Virus record (IMG/VR): IMGVR_UViG_3300032092_000083
Span: 1 to 39,851 of that record
DNA length: 39,851 nucleotides
From: a virus
Strand: one strand, 5' to 3'
This document shows, piece after piece, positions 1 through 8,536 of the stretch (its first letter is position 1; every line of letters begins with the position of its first letter). Under the pieces are notes generated by a model. The model was not told the DNA's origin, made no database searches, and worked only from the letters and a program-made list of their open reading frames with translations. The position numbers and the translations under genes were made by a program.

Positions 1-1
1 A

Positions 2-1144
2 TTACTCAGCCGATACCCGTGGGTTGGCCGAGTAGCTATGACCGCCACGCCCTGGCGCATGGACAATGGTGTGATCCACGGCGAGGGCAAGCAATTTTGG
101 TTTGACACACTAGCCTATAGCTACACTGTACAACGTGCCGTAGCGGATGGATGGCTGTGCCCGCTGGTGGGTGTCGAGACTGCCGTCCAGCTTGATGTGC
201 AGAAGATTGCCATTAAAGGTGACTTTATACAGTCGCAAGTTGCAGCCGCTCAAACTGAGACATGGCTAAAATCTGTAGCTAGATCAATGCTGAAGTTGGC
301 TGAAAAGCGCCAGCATATTGGAGTTTATTGCCCCACGGTTAAAGCCGTGAATAAAACAGCCGAGATCATTCGAGAAGTCACCGAATGGTCTGTGTCTGTG
401 TTGCATTCGGGCATGTCATCTGATGAACGCCAAGCGGCCCTAAGTGATTTTATGTCAGGTGCCGTGCGAGTGCTCTGCTCGGTGGACATGATCACGACGG
501 GCTTCGACTTTCCGGCGATGGATTGCATCGTTTGCCTGCGCCCCACGCTATCGTCGTCATTGTGGGTCCAAATCCAGGGGCGCGGTACACGGCTGCATCC
601 TGACAAAAAAAACTGCCTTATATTGGACTACGCAGGCAACCTGATCCGCCTGGGTGGTGTGGACATGTACGAGAATTTTTACCGCGAGAAAGGGCTTGAG
701 GTGGTGTACACCGCTGGGCCCTACTCATCGACAGATGCCCCGAAAGATGCCCCGACAGAGCAAAAAATTTATTCCGGGGTTAACACGCTGTTAGCGATTG
801 ACCCGATGACCGGCCAAGCGGTTCTAACCGAATCAATCGTTAAGGTCGATGTACAGAGCGTTAGCGCGGTGGCAATCACCCCAAAAGGCAAGAATGTGGC
901 GGTCTTGCTTGTGCATTATGCCTGCACCACCACTGAGGGGGTGTCGATAAAGGCGAGCAGTTTTATCGACACTGAGAATCCGACTTACAAAACGCATCAG
1001 TTTTTTTTCAACCGTGGCCTTGCCGTCGCCCTGCCATCTTCGGCAAAGTCGCTGTCCTGGCAAATCAAAGGCGCACAGATGCCCGATACGGTAGTGGTTA
1101 GAAAAAAAGGCCAATACTGGAATGTGATTGAGGAACATTTTTGA
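2..1144 (+). CDS. SF2 DNA helicase, C-terminal part (5' truncated by window)
   Basis: The frame is open to the left edge, so the first helicase lobe with the Walker motifs is outside the window. The visible part starts in motif III (VAMTATPWR), so the ATG at 38 is an internal methionine and not the gene start. The second RecA lobe follows, with GVYCPT, then motif V (ITTGFDFP) and motif VI (QIQGRGTRLHP). This is the DEAD/DEAH superfamily 2 pattern seen in phage UvsW-like and replication helicases, which unwind or remodel DNA using ATP. The last 150 or so residues are not recognised. The stop codon shares its last base with the start of the primase gene, so the two are probably co-translated as part of the replication operon. 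The family call is firm; the precise role (origin, fork or recombination helicase) is not decided by the sequence. Confidence 0.88.
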   Translation, partial: LLSRYPWVGRVAMTATPWRMDNGVIHGEGKQFWFDTLAYSYTVQRAVADGWLCPLVGVETAVQLDVQKIAIKGDFIQSQVAAAQTETWLKSVARSMLKLAEKRQHIGVYCPTVKAVNKTAEIIREVTEWSVSVLHSGMSSDERQAALSDFMSGAVRVLCSVDMITTGFDFPAMDCIVCLRPTLSSSLWVQIQGRGTRLHPDKKNCLILDYAGNLIRLGGVDMYENFYREKGLEVVYTAGPYSSTDAPKDAPTEQKIYSGVNTLLAIDPMTGQAVLTESIVKVDVQSVSAVAITPKGKNVAVLLVHYACTTTEGVSIKASSFIDTENPTYKTHQFFFNRGLAVALPSSAKSLSWQIKGAQMPDTVVVRKKGQYWNVIEEHF

Positions 1145-3267
1145 TGGCAAAACCTCCCTCACACATCTGGGTTGTCGAGGATCAGCCGAAGCCGGTTGAC
1201 TACGCCCTGGCTTATGCGCGCCTGGGCTGGCACGTCCTGCCGGTGTGGTCTGTCGACGCCCACGGCCAGTGCCGGTGCGGTCGTCCACATGGTGAGAAGG
1301 GCCACACGCCCGGCAAGCACCCTCAGAGCAATCTGGTTCCGCACGGGCATCAGGATGCCAGCGCCGACGAGCAGGTGATCCGAGACTGGTGGGCTGTCGA
1401 CCCGGATGCGGGCATCGGCATCAGCCTCGCCGCGTCGGGCTTGCTGGCACTCGACATTGACCCGCGCAATGACGGGCGCGACACGCTGGCACAGATCGAG
1501 GCCGAGCATGGCGTCCTGCACTCCGATTGCGTGGCGATCACGCAGGGTGGTGGCGAGCATCGGGTGTTTGCCGCCGATCCTGAGATGTCGTACCCGGGCA
1601 CGCTGGGTGACGGCCTCGACCTCAAACACCACGGCTACATCTGCGTGGCCCCCACGCTTGGCACTAGCGGCGATTATCGATGGGCCCAGGGTCGGTCGCC
1701 CATCAGCAAATCAAACCCGGCAAAGCCCGCACCCCTACCTAATTACATCTCGAGCAGGGGCCGGTCAGCCGTCGATTACAGCCTCGTTGAGCGCAACGGC
1801 GCACCTGTCGCCACCGCCCAAACATTTGACGACCTGCGTTCCGCCCTCAAGCACATTGATGCAGATGAGTATGAAACATGGGTAAACGTCGGGTTGGCGC
1901 TCAAACCTTACGGGGAAAATGGCTACACGATTTGGACTGAGTGGTCAGCGAAGTCAGAAAAATTTGACGCGGCTGCCCAGCGCCGGAAATGGGATCGAGA
2001 CATCGACCGGCCACATTCGATCACCTATCGCTCGATATTTCGCATGGCCATCGACAATGGCTGGCAAGGCAACAACGACAAGCCCACGGCACCCGACGCC
2101 AAGATCGAGAAAGGCGAGCACCCACTCAGCCTGAGCCGCGCCGAGCCTCAGTCAGGCGCGAGCAAGGTTTTTGTTTTTGAATATATTTTCGATGACTACA
2201 TGAGCGTGGGGGTGAATGTCATTGCCGGTGCCCCCGGTGTCGGCAAGACCACGCTGATTGTGCCGCTGGCCCTGACCGCCGCGCACATCTGCCCGCCAGA
2301 CTACGCACTAAAGCCCTCGATCCGGCGCAACGTGATCATCGTCACTGAGTCCGTCGTGCAGGTGCAGCGCGTTATCTACTCGGTACACAATTGGGGATAT
2401 GTCGGTAACGACGCCCAGGTGTTTGAAAACCGCATCAAGATCATTCATGCCAAGCGCCTGGACCCGAAAATCGTGGCGCAGGTGGCTGAGGAATATCGGG
2501 GATGGACCGTCGAGAATGAAAAAGCGGATGGATCGTTTTATTCTGCGCTGCCGCTGGTGGTGTTTGATACAGCGAATGCGGTTTTTGATCTGGAGAACGA
2601 AAATGACAACGCCGAGGTGGGTAAGGCCATGGCGCACGTTAAAGAGTCTTTTGTCGATTTCCCGTTGATCATTATCACGCACACGGCGAAGGCCCTGGGT
2701 TCGCTCGAGTCAGATTTCCTGAGCCCGCGCGGTGCATCTGCATGGACCGGCGACGCTCAGGGCGTCTATCTGGTGTTCCGCGATGGTGAGACGAATGACG
2801 CCCCGCGCGTGCTCAAGGCGACGAAGGTCCGGTTCCCGACAGCGTTCGACGAACTGTCTTTTGATCTGATCAGCAATTCCGAAACTCACAAAGACATTTT
2901 AGGCTATGACAAGGAAATCTGGTTCTCGCACTCAGTTGCTCGGCCCCTGAAAGCCGGTGAGCGCAGCCAGTTGAAGGAAGGCCTGAAACAGAAACGCGAG
3001 GATGATCAGGTGTCCGCTCTCTGCGCTGAGATGTTGAATTTGATCCGCAACAACGAAAACCAACCACGAAGTTTCTATGAACGTATGTCCGTCTCGCAGG
3101 GTGGTGTGAAAGGCTCAAGAGACAAAAAGACGCAGACAATTGACACGTTGCTGGAGAAAGGCGCGATTGAGATTGTTGAGCTTGATACCCCTAAGGGGCG
3201 GCAAACTCATTATATCCGCATTGCCGAACCAAAGCCGACCGACGACGAAAACAAATATAACCTGTGA
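1144..3267 (+). CDS. Primase-polymerase fused to RecA-like replicative helicase
   Basis: A 707-aa protein with three parts. Residues about 18-200 are a bifunctional primase/polymerase domain: catalytic DID at 104-106, the GGGEHRVF strand near 136-142 and DLKHHGYICVAP near 159-170. A CxC pair (C43, C45) sits in the N-terminal part. Residues about 228-305 look like a PriCT-type linker. From 355 on is a RecA-like ATPase: Walker A GAPGVGKTT (362-370), Walker B LVVFDTAN with D475, and the ITHTAK strand at 511-516. Such fusions make primers and unwind DNA at the phage fork. I take ATG 1144, overlapping the helicase stop by one base, rather than TTG 1141. The downstream gene starts 7 bases after the stop. 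Domain calls rest on motifs read by eye; hexamer formation is known for the family, not shown here. Confidence 0.9.
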   Translation: MAKPPSHIWVVEDQPKPVDYALAYARLGWHVLPVWSVDAHGQCRCGRPHGEKGHTPGKHPQSNLVPHGHQDASADEQVIRDWWAVDPDAGIGISLAASGLLALDIDPRNDGRDTLAQIEAEHGVLHSDCVAITQGGGEHRVFAADPEMSYPGTLGDGLDLKHHGYICVAPTLGTSGDYRWAQGRSPISKSNPAKPAPLPNYISSRGRSAVDYSLVERNGAPVATAQTFDDLRSALKHIDADEYETWVNVGLALKPYGENGYTIWTEWSAKSEKFDAAAQRRKWDRDIDRPHSITYRSIFRMAIDNGWQGNNDKPTAPDAKIEKGEHPLSLSRAEPQSGASKVFVFEYIFDDYMSVGVNVIAGAPGVGKTTLIVPLALTAAHICPPDYALKPSIRRNVIIVTESVVQVQRVIYSVHNWGYVGNDAQVFENRIKIIHAKRLDPKIVAQVAEEYRGWTVENEKADGSFYSALPLVVFDTANAVFDLENENDNAEVGKAMAHVKESFVDFPLIIITHTAKALGSLESDFLSPRGASAWTGDAQGVYLVFRDGETNDAPRVLKATKVRFPTAFDELSFDLISNSETHKDILGYDKEIWFSHSVARPLKAGERSQLKEGLKQKREDDQVSALCAEMLNLIRNNENQPRSFYERMSVSQGGVKGSRDKKTQTIDTLLEKGAIEIVELDTPKGRQTHYIRIAEPKPTDDENKYNL

Positions 3268-3273
3268 GGTAAT

Positions 3274-3723
3274 ATGATAATTAACGGAAAATCATTGCTG
3301 CGGTGTTGTCCGCTGACACCGATGGTCGACAGCAAGCGGCGCGAGCATGGCGTCAGCTATGGCTTGAGTGAGGCGGGGTATGATGTCCGCATCAAGCAAG
3401 AGGTGCGGCTGAACCCTCAGAACAAGTTCGTTTTGGCATCAACGATAGAGCGGTTTGAGATGCCGAACCATTTGGTCGGCGTTGTGCATGACAAATCCAC
3501 CTGGGCCCGGCAGGGTCTCAGCGTGTTCAACACCGTGATCGAACCAACCTGGGAGGGCTACCTGACCCTCGAGTTGGTCTACCATGGCAATGGTGAGCTT
3601 CTGATCCCGGCAGGCGCTGGCATCGCCCAGGTGCTGTTTTACAGCTTGTTGCAAGAAGCAAGCTACGCTGACGGGAAATACCAAAATCAACCGGATGAGC
3701 CGGTTGGTGCGAAATTCGTTTAG
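3274..3723 (+). CDS. dCTP deaminase / dUTPase-like nucleotide hydrolase
   Basis: A 149-aa protein of the trimeric Dcd/dUTPase fold. Visible motifs are SEAGYDVRI (32-40), DKSTWARQGLS (73-83; the usual form is RSSLARxGL), VIEPTWEGYLTLEL (88-101, with the Glu at 100 where Dcd enzymes have their catalytic Glu), GIAQVLFY (116-123) and a short C-terminal GKYQNQP tail. Family members deaminate dCTP and/or hydrolyse dUTP, supplying dUMP for dTTP and keeping uracil out of DNA. Which of the two reactions occurs here cannot be read with certainty. The start ATG follows GAGGT at 3266-3270. Its place between primase and polymerase fits a supporting role in phage DNA synthesis. Confidence 0.82.
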   Translation: MIINGKSLLRCCPLTPMVDSKRREHGVSYGLSEAGYDVRIKQEVRLNPQNKFVLASTIERFEMPNHLVGVVHDKSTWARQGLSVFNTVIEPTWEGYLTLELVYHGNGELLIPAGAGIAQVLFYSLLQEASYADGKYQNQPDEPVGAKFV

Positions 3724-3735
3724 AAAGGCATACCC

Positions 3736-4227
3736 ATGACAACCCAGATCACCATGATTAAAGACCTGAAGAAAAGCTGCGGAGACTGCTCGGCATGCTG
3801 CTCTGGCGCGCTGAGTGGGCAGGCCCACGGTCATTTTTTCTTCAAGGGTCGGCCCTGCTTTTTCCTCAAAAACAGCGGGTGCTCGATCTATGAGGACCGG
3901 CCCGAGAACCCCTGCGTCACTTACAAGTGCGGCTATCTGACGGAGGCGTTCTTTCCTGAGTGGATGCGGCCCGATCAGTGCGGGTTCATCGCTACCGCCC
4001 GTGTGCATCGCTATATGGAGAAGGTGAAGGATGGCGACACAGAGCACGACGTCGAGCGTATGATCCCCTACATGCAACTGATCGAGTATCAGGGCCCGAC
4101 GTACGCTAAGGCGCTTTGGTGGTTCATTGAGAAGCATCTGGAGGGGTCGATCCCCAACCTGCTGATTGAAATTGATGGCGGGTATCAGCGCATGGGCAGC
4201 ATGGACTTCCTGCGGGCCAAGCTCTAG
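3736..4227 (+). CDS. YkgJ-like cysteine-cluster protein
   Basis: A 163-aa protein whose first 65 residues carry eight cysteines: C15, C18, C21, C22, C41, C49, C60 and C65, arranged as SCGDCSACC, PCFFL, GCSIYEDRPENPC and YKC. This is the pattern of the YkgJ (Zn- or Fe-binding cysteine cluster) family, whose biochemical role is poorly known. The remaining hundred residues, rich in aromatic and acidic residues, have no motif I recognise. The start has an AAAGG ribosome site at 3723-3727. It lies between the Dcd-like enzyme and the DNA polymerase in one plus-strand run, so a part in DNA metabolism or in disturbing the host is possible, but this is inference from position. Confidence 0.7.
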   Translation: MTTQITMIKDLKKSCGDCSACCSGALSGQAHGHFFFKGRPCFFLKNSGCSIYEDRPENPCVTYKCGYLTEAFFPEWMRPDQCGFIATARVHRYMEKVKDGDTEHDVERMIPYMQLIEYQGPTYAKALWWFIEKHLEGSIPNLLIEIDGGYQRMGSMDFLRAKL

Positions 4228-4254
4228 CCTGTAGACCGCAATGGATAACTGAGA

Positions 4255-6099
4255 ATGACGACGTGGGTTTTTGACACTGAGACGATGCCGAACCGCACCC
4301 TAATCTGCGCCAAAAACGTGGATACGGGTGCGTGGTTCGACCTGTGGCGGCATGAGCCGAACGCCCCGGATCGGCTAACGCAATTCATCGGTCAGCCGAA
4401 AGCGACATTTGTCGGGTTTAATTCCAAGTCGTTCGACAGTCTGATCGTCTCGGCATTCTGCGCCGGGCGCACAGAACTCGAGATCAAGCGCATTGCGGAT
4501 GACATTATCAACAACAATGTGCCGCCCTGGATAGCGATGCGTAAGTTCGCGTTGGAGGACGTGTTTGCCGATCACATCGACCTGATCGAGGTGGCACCCT
4601 CGTTCGTGGGCCTCAAAGCCTACGGGGCCCGCATGCACATGCCGCGCCTGCAAGAGATGCCCTTGGCACATGACGCATTCCTTGAGCCGGATCAGGAGGC
4701 GCTGCTGCTGGAGTATTGCCACAACGACGTGGAAACGACGGTGGAGCTTCTCAACCAGCTTGAGAAGGAGGTCGTCCTCCGGGTGGAGATGAGCCGCCGC
4801 TACGGCGTCGACATGCGGAGCAAGTCTGATGCTCAGATGGCCGAGCAGGTCTACATCACGACGATGGGCCTGCAACGCGCAAAGAACGACATCCCAACAC
4901 ACGTTGTGTATACAGCCCCCAAGTTCCTGCGGTTCAAAGATGCCGGGCTTCAGCACATTCTGAACAGCGTCGATGGCCGTCAATTTGAGGTCAACCCCGA
5001 AACCGGTTACGTCAAACTGCCTGACTTCCTGGGCGATGCGTCGGTGAAGTTTGGCACAGGCGAGTATCAACTCGGGGTCGGTGGTATCCACAGCGTGCAT
5101 GACCGCAAGGTATGCCACATTGCGGGCGACGACGTGATCTGCGACATCGACGCCGCCAGCTTCTACCCGAGCATCATCCTCGAGTGCGGCTTTGTGCCGG
5201 AGAACCTGGGGCAGCGGTTCATCGAGGAGTATCGGACGATCTACGACCGGCGGCTGGAGGCCAAGCGGGCCGGTGACAAGGTGACCGACGGCACGTTGAA
5301 GATTTCTCTCAACGGCACATTCGGCAAACTGGCCAGCCGCTATTCGGTGCTCTACTCGCCCGATCTGATGCTGGCAGTGACGCTGACCGGGCAATTGACG
5401 CTGTTGATGCTGATCGAGTGGCTGGAGGCTGTTGGTGCTACCACGCTCAGCGCCAACACTGACGGCATTGCCATCCGCTACCCAAAAAATCTTGACCCGG
5501 CTATTCAGCAGGCGGTTGCAAAATTTGGCGAGACCTCTAAATTCAGCTTTGAGTTCACGTCTTACCGCGTGCTCGCCATGAAAGATGTCAATAACTACAT
5601 AGCTGTAAAACCGGATAGATCGTTGAAAACCAAAGGCATTTACGCCCCGTTATCGCTGAAGAAGAACCCCACCGCTCAGGTGTGCGCCGATGCGGCTGGG
5701 CAGTGGCTGGCCAAGGGTGTGTCGTTCCTCGAGACAATCAAGGCGGCCCCGTTCTGCGATTTCATCTCTGCTCGCAACGTGACGGGTGGCGGCGAGCAGA
5801 TGGGCAAATACCTGGGCAAGGTGGTTCGCTGGTATCAGTCGAATGACCCAGCCCTCGAGCCGATCCGGTACAAAACGAACGGCAATAAAGTACCTAAGAC
5901 CGACGGTGCCCGAGCCTGCATGGAATTGCCCGACAAGGTTGAGCACCCGCCGGACTTGGATTACGAGTGGTATCACAGGGAGGCCATCAAGATTGCGGTG
6001 GCCCTGGGATGTACGAATTACCTGACACCCGACGACATAACTCTGATAACGCCACCCCCTAAGATCAGGAAGATCAAAAATGGAAAACCCAAACAGTAA
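4255..6099 (+). CDS. Family B DNA polymerase with 3'-5' exonuclease
   Basis: A 614-aa replicative polymerase. The exonuclease domain shows Exo I FDTET (D7, E9), Exo II FNSKSFD (N56, D61) and Exo III YCHND (Y154, D158). The polymerase domain shows motif A DAASFYPS (299-306), motif B KISLNGTFGK (349-358) and motif C SANTDGI (399-405). Motif C of family B is normally YxDTD; here Asn401 replaces the first Asp while D403 is kept. The protein is short for the family, lacking a large N-terminal extension, as in other phage versions. It would copy the phage genome from primers laid by the neighbouring prim-pol. The next gene starts 20 bases before this stop. The family assignment is strong; use of protein priming is neither shown nor suggested, since a primase is adjacent. 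Confidence 0.9.
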   Translation: MTTWVFDTETMPNRTLICAKNVDTGAWFDLWRHEPNAPDRLTQFIGQPKATFVGFNSKSFDSLIVSAFCAGRTELEIKRIADDIINNNVPPWIAMRKFALEDVFADHIDLIEVAPSFVGLKAYGARMHMPRLQEMPLAHDAFLEPDQEALLLEYCHNDVETTVELLNQLEKEVVLRVEMSRRYGVDMRSKSDAQMAEQVYITTMGLQRAKNDIPTHVVYTAPKFLRFKDAGLQHILNSVDGRQFEVNPETGYVKLPDFLGDASVKFGTGEYQLGVGGIHSVHDRKVCHIAGDDVICDIDAASFYPSIILECGFVPENLGQRFIEEYRTIYDRRLEAKRAGDKVTDGTLKISLNGTFGKLASRYSVLYSPDLMLAVTLTGQLTLLMLIEWLEAVGATTLSANTDGIAIRYPKNLDPAIQQAVAKFGETSKFSFEFTSYRVLAMKDVNNYIAVKPDRSLKTKGIYAPLSLKKNPTAQVCADAAGQWLAKGVSFLETIKAAPFCDFISARNVTGGGEQMGKYLGKVVRWYQSNDPALEPIRYKTNGNKVPKTDGARACMELPDKVEHPPDLDYEWYHREAIKIAVALGCTNYLTPDDITLITPPPKIRKIKNGKPKQ

Positions 6100-6430
6100 G
6101 ACGGTCTTTGTGATTCAGGCCGACAAAAACAAAGATTTCTCAGATGCTCGTCGTTTTGGGAATTTGCGAGCGGTGTTTAACAACCCGCGCAAGCCCTACG
6201 ATACGAGTGCGATGATAGACCGCGCAAAGCGAGTGCTCCGAGATTGGAAGCCGGGTGACTACCTGCTGATGATCGGAGACCCGACGCTATGCGCTGTCTG
6301 TATGACCCTGGTCACCGAAGAGTATGATCAGGTGAACGTGCTTAGCTGGGACCGCGAGACGTTCCAATATCTGAAACAGGAATGGGATTTCCGCCAGTTG
6401 AGCTTTGACTTTGGCGAAACCGAAAACTGA
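6080..6430 (+). CDS. Hypothetical protein in replication operon
   Basis: A 116-aa acidic soluble protein that I do not recognise. It overlaps the 3' end of the polymerase gene by 20 bases in another frame. Its ATG follows AGGAAG at 6067-6072, and it is followed within 20 bases by the Sak4-like gene, so it sits inside a continuous plus-strand operon. It has no cysteine cluster or membrane segment. A central GDYLLMIGDPTLC stretch and the final FDFGETEN are the only notable sequences. Phage genomes often carry small accessory proteins beside the polymerase, but no function can be drawn from the sequence. Confidence 0.72.
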   Translation: MENPNSKTVFVIQADKNKDFSDARRFGNLRAVFNNPRKPYDTSAMIDRAKRVLRDWKPGDYLLMIGDPTLCAVCMTLVTEEYDQVNVLSWDRETFQYLKQEWDFRQLSFDFGETEN

Positions 6431-6448
6431 CAACGAAAGGATAACACA

Positions 6449-7189
6449 ATGAGTGATTGGACAAGCAACCTGCGGAAGGGCAAGCAATCTGTGCCGCCGC
6501 GTATTGTCATCTATGGCGGCCACGGCATCGGCAAGAGCACGCTCGCCAGCCAGTTTCCCAGGCCGATTTTTATCAGCACGGAAGACGGTCTCGACAGCCT
6601 CGATGTGACCAGCTTTCCCAAAGCCACGCACATCAAGGACGTGGTTGAGAGCATCAAGACGCTGATCAAAGAGGATCACGATTTTCAGACCGTGGTGATC
6701 GACTCCGTCGATTGGCTGGTAGAGCCCCTCATCGTCAGCAACGTCGAGGCCACGCACGAGGCCAAGGATTTGGCATACGGCAAGGGTCAGATGATGGTCG
6801 CCGAAGAGTTCCGCGAAATCCTTCAGGGCCTTGATGTGCTGCGCCTGAAGAGAAACATGAACGTGGTGCTGATCGCCCATGCCACGGTGGTGCGGTTTGA
6901 AGACCCGCGCACTGAGCCGTATGACCGCTATCAGCCGAAGCTGCCGAACCGCTGCAATGCGCTGTTGCAAGAGTGGGCTGACGTGATTGCGTTTGCCGCA
7001 TTCAAGGTGATCATCCGCAAGAGCGATACAGGCTTCAATAAGGAAAAGACGCGCGGCGTCACGACCGGCGAGCGCCTCCTGCATTTTGTCGAGAACCCCG
7101 CCTATGCGGCTAAGAACCGCTATGCCTGTCCCGACGAAATCGAGATGACGATTGAGAATCTCGGAAAAGTTATCCCCATCGCAAACTGA
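6449..7189 (+). CDS. Sak4-like RecA-fold recombination ATPase
   Basis: A 246-aa AAA/RecA-fold ATPase. Walker A is GGHGIGKST (23-31), Walker B is TVVIDSVDWL with D85, and a VVLIAHAT strand (139-146) carries the sensor histidine H144. Size and motifs match the AAA_24 / Sak4 group, phage single-strand annealing or Rad51-like recombinases that act with an ssDNA-binding partner. The next gene downstream is a DUF669 protein, the usual partner, and a PD-(D/E)XK nuclease and a RuvC-like resolvase follow, which strongly supports a recombination role. The leader ACGAAAGGATAACACA before the ATG closely resembles the leader of the next gene, so both may be translated at similar rates. Confidence 0.82.
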   Translation: MSDWTSNLRKGKQSVPPRIVIYGGHGIGKSTLASQFPRPIFISTEDGLDSLDVTSFPKATHIKDVVESIKTLIKEDHDFQTVVIDSVDWLVEPLIVSNVEATHEAKDLAYGKGQMMVAEEFREILQGLDVLRLKRNMNVVLIAHATVVRFEDPRTEPYDRYQPKLPNRCNALLQEWADVIAFAAFKVIIRKSDTGFNKEKTRGVTTGERLLHFVENPAYAAKNRYACPDEIEMTIENLGKVIPIAN

Positions 7190-7204
7190 GAAAGGAATAC
7201 GACA

Positions 7205-7696
7205 ATGGCTAAGTTTGGATTTGACGTTACCGAGGTCGAACCGTCCGCCCCCCGGGGTGATTATGAACCGATACCGGCAGGTAATTATATCCTTAAGGCC
7301 CTCGAGGCTGATGAGAAGAAAACCGCAAGCGGCGGCACCATGATCACCGTAAAGTTTGAGGTGGTTAAGGGCGAGCATGTCGGTCGCCTGCTCTGGCAGA
7401 ATTTTAACACTGTGAACAACAGCCCTACCGCCCAAAGCATTGGGCGTGGGCAGATTGTGGCCTGGGCGCATGCTTGCGGTAAGCCGAATGCCGATGACAC
7501 TGACAAGCTGCTCGGCAAGCCGTTTGCTGCGTCGGTGGACATCGACCCAGCAAAGAACGGTTACAAGGCCAGCAACAAGATCAAGGCGTTCCTGGCCCAG
7601 CAGGACGATGGCGAGGCCCCTGCGAAGAAGGCCCCGCCTGCACCCAAGCCTGCCACCAAGTCTGCCCCAGCAGGCAACGCAAACCCCTGGGATTGA
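7205..7696 (+). CDS. DUF669 family probable single-stranded DNA-binding protein
   Basis: A 163-aa protein with a compact N-terminal domain of about 125 residues (FDVTEVEP, PIPAGNYILKALEA, ITVKFEVVKGEHVGRLLWQNFNT) followed by an Ala/Pro/Lys-rich linker and a short end NPWD. A flexible linker with an acidic or aromatic tip is the layout of SSB proteins, whose tip recruits partners. DUF669 proteins sit next to Sak4/Erf/RecT-type recombinases in many phages, as this one does. It would coat ssDNA during replication and recombination. The start has AAAGGA 9 bases upstream. Fold and role are taken from the family; ssDNA binding by this member is inference. Confidence 0.8.
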   Translation: MAKFGFDVTEVEPSAPRGDYEPIPAGNYILKALEADEKKTASGGTMITVKFEVVKGEHVGRLLWQNFNTVNNSPTAQSIGRGQIVAWAHACGKPNADDTDKLLGKPFAASVDIDPAKNGYKASNKIKAFLAQQDDGEAPAKKAPPAPKPATKSAPAGNANPWD

Positions 7697-7699
7697 TCC

Positions 7700-8536
7700 A
7701 TGGTAGCCATCCCGCCCCCTCCTGAGCAGCAGATCGTAAACCGCATCTATGCGGCAATTGAGAAGGAAAAGGTCAACCCTGACCTGTACCTGGGGCGGCT
7801 TGGTTCCTCTTTCATAGGCGAGGAGTGCCTCCGTCAAATCTGGCTCGAGTGGCGAGGTTTCGCCCGTGGCCAGTTTGAAGGGCGCATGCTTCGCCTGTTT
7901 GAGACGGGGCACTTGCAAGAGGAGCGGATCGTGGCCGATCTGCGCCGGGCAGGGTTTGCCGTCTGGGACAAGCGCGAGGATGGTCGACAGTTTGAGTTTG
8001 TCGACCAGACCGGGCATTTCATCACAAAGGTCGACGGTGTGGTGAAAAACGTCCCAGAGAGCGATGAGCCGCACCTGCTGGAGATTAAGACCCACAACAG
8101 GAAGAGCTTCGACAGCCTGCTGAAGAAGGGCGTGCAAGGCGCGAAGCCGCTGCATTACGCCCAGGTGCAGATCAGCATGGCGCTGGGTGGATTCACCCGG
8201 GCGCTGTATGTGGCCCTCTGCAAGGACGACGAGCAGTTTTATGTCGAGCGCGTCGAGGAAGACAAAGCCTTCCAGGCGAAACTGCAAACCAAGATCACCA
8301 AGCTGGTTGAGGCTCAGTTGCGCCCGGCAGGCATCAGCGACGATGCGTCGTCCTTTGGCTGCAAGTTTTGCAGCATGAAGGCGGTCTGCACCAAGGAAAC
8401 CCCGCCCCTACATCACTGCCGCACCTGCGCCATGTGCTCGGCAGGTGCCGAAGGCAAATGGGTTTGCAATTTGAACAGCTTCACCCTGACCCTGGATGAA
8501 CAACGCCAGGGCTGTGAACATCACGAGGCTCTATGA
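7700..8536 (+). CDS. PD-(D/E)XK exonuclease-like protein with Cys-rich C-terminus
   Basis: A 278-aa nuclease of the Cas4/RecB-like fold. Core residues are a Glu in GHLQEERI (E74/E75), D112 in ITKVDGVV, E128 and K130 in LLEIKTHN, and the Q-x-x motif HYAQVQISM (Q155, Q157). The C-terminal part carries eight cysteines (C221, C224, C230, C240, C243, C246, C256, C272) in CKFC, CRTC and AMC groupings, more than the four used by the Fe-S cluster of Cas4/AddB. It would resect or trim DNA ends for the neighbouring Sak4/DUF669 system. The ATG lies 3 bases after the previous stop with no clear ribosome site, so translation is probably coupled. The stop overlaps the RuvC-like start as ATGA. Confidence 0.82.
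   Translation: MVAIPPPPEQQIVNRIYAAIEKEKVNPDLYLGRLGSSFIGEECLRQIWLEWRGFARGQFEGRMLRLFETGHLQEERIVADLRRAGFAVWDKREDGRQFEFVDQTGHFITKVDGVVKNVPESDEPHLLEIKTHNRKSFDSLLKKGVQGAKPLHYAQVQISMALGGFTRALYVALCKDDEQFYVERVEEDKAFQAKLQTKITKLVEAQLRPAGISDDASSFGCKFCSMKAVCTKETPPLHHCRTCAMCSAGAEGKWVCNLNSFTLTLDEQRQGCEHHEAL

Noticed and set aside
4375-5394. 339-aa minus-strand frame
   Set aside because: It lies entirely opposite the DNA polymerase, whose motifs are intact.
6287-8287. 666-aa open frame on the minus strand across the left arm
   Set aside because: It runs antisense to four well-supported genes, with no motif and a composition typical of the complement of GC-rich coding DNA.
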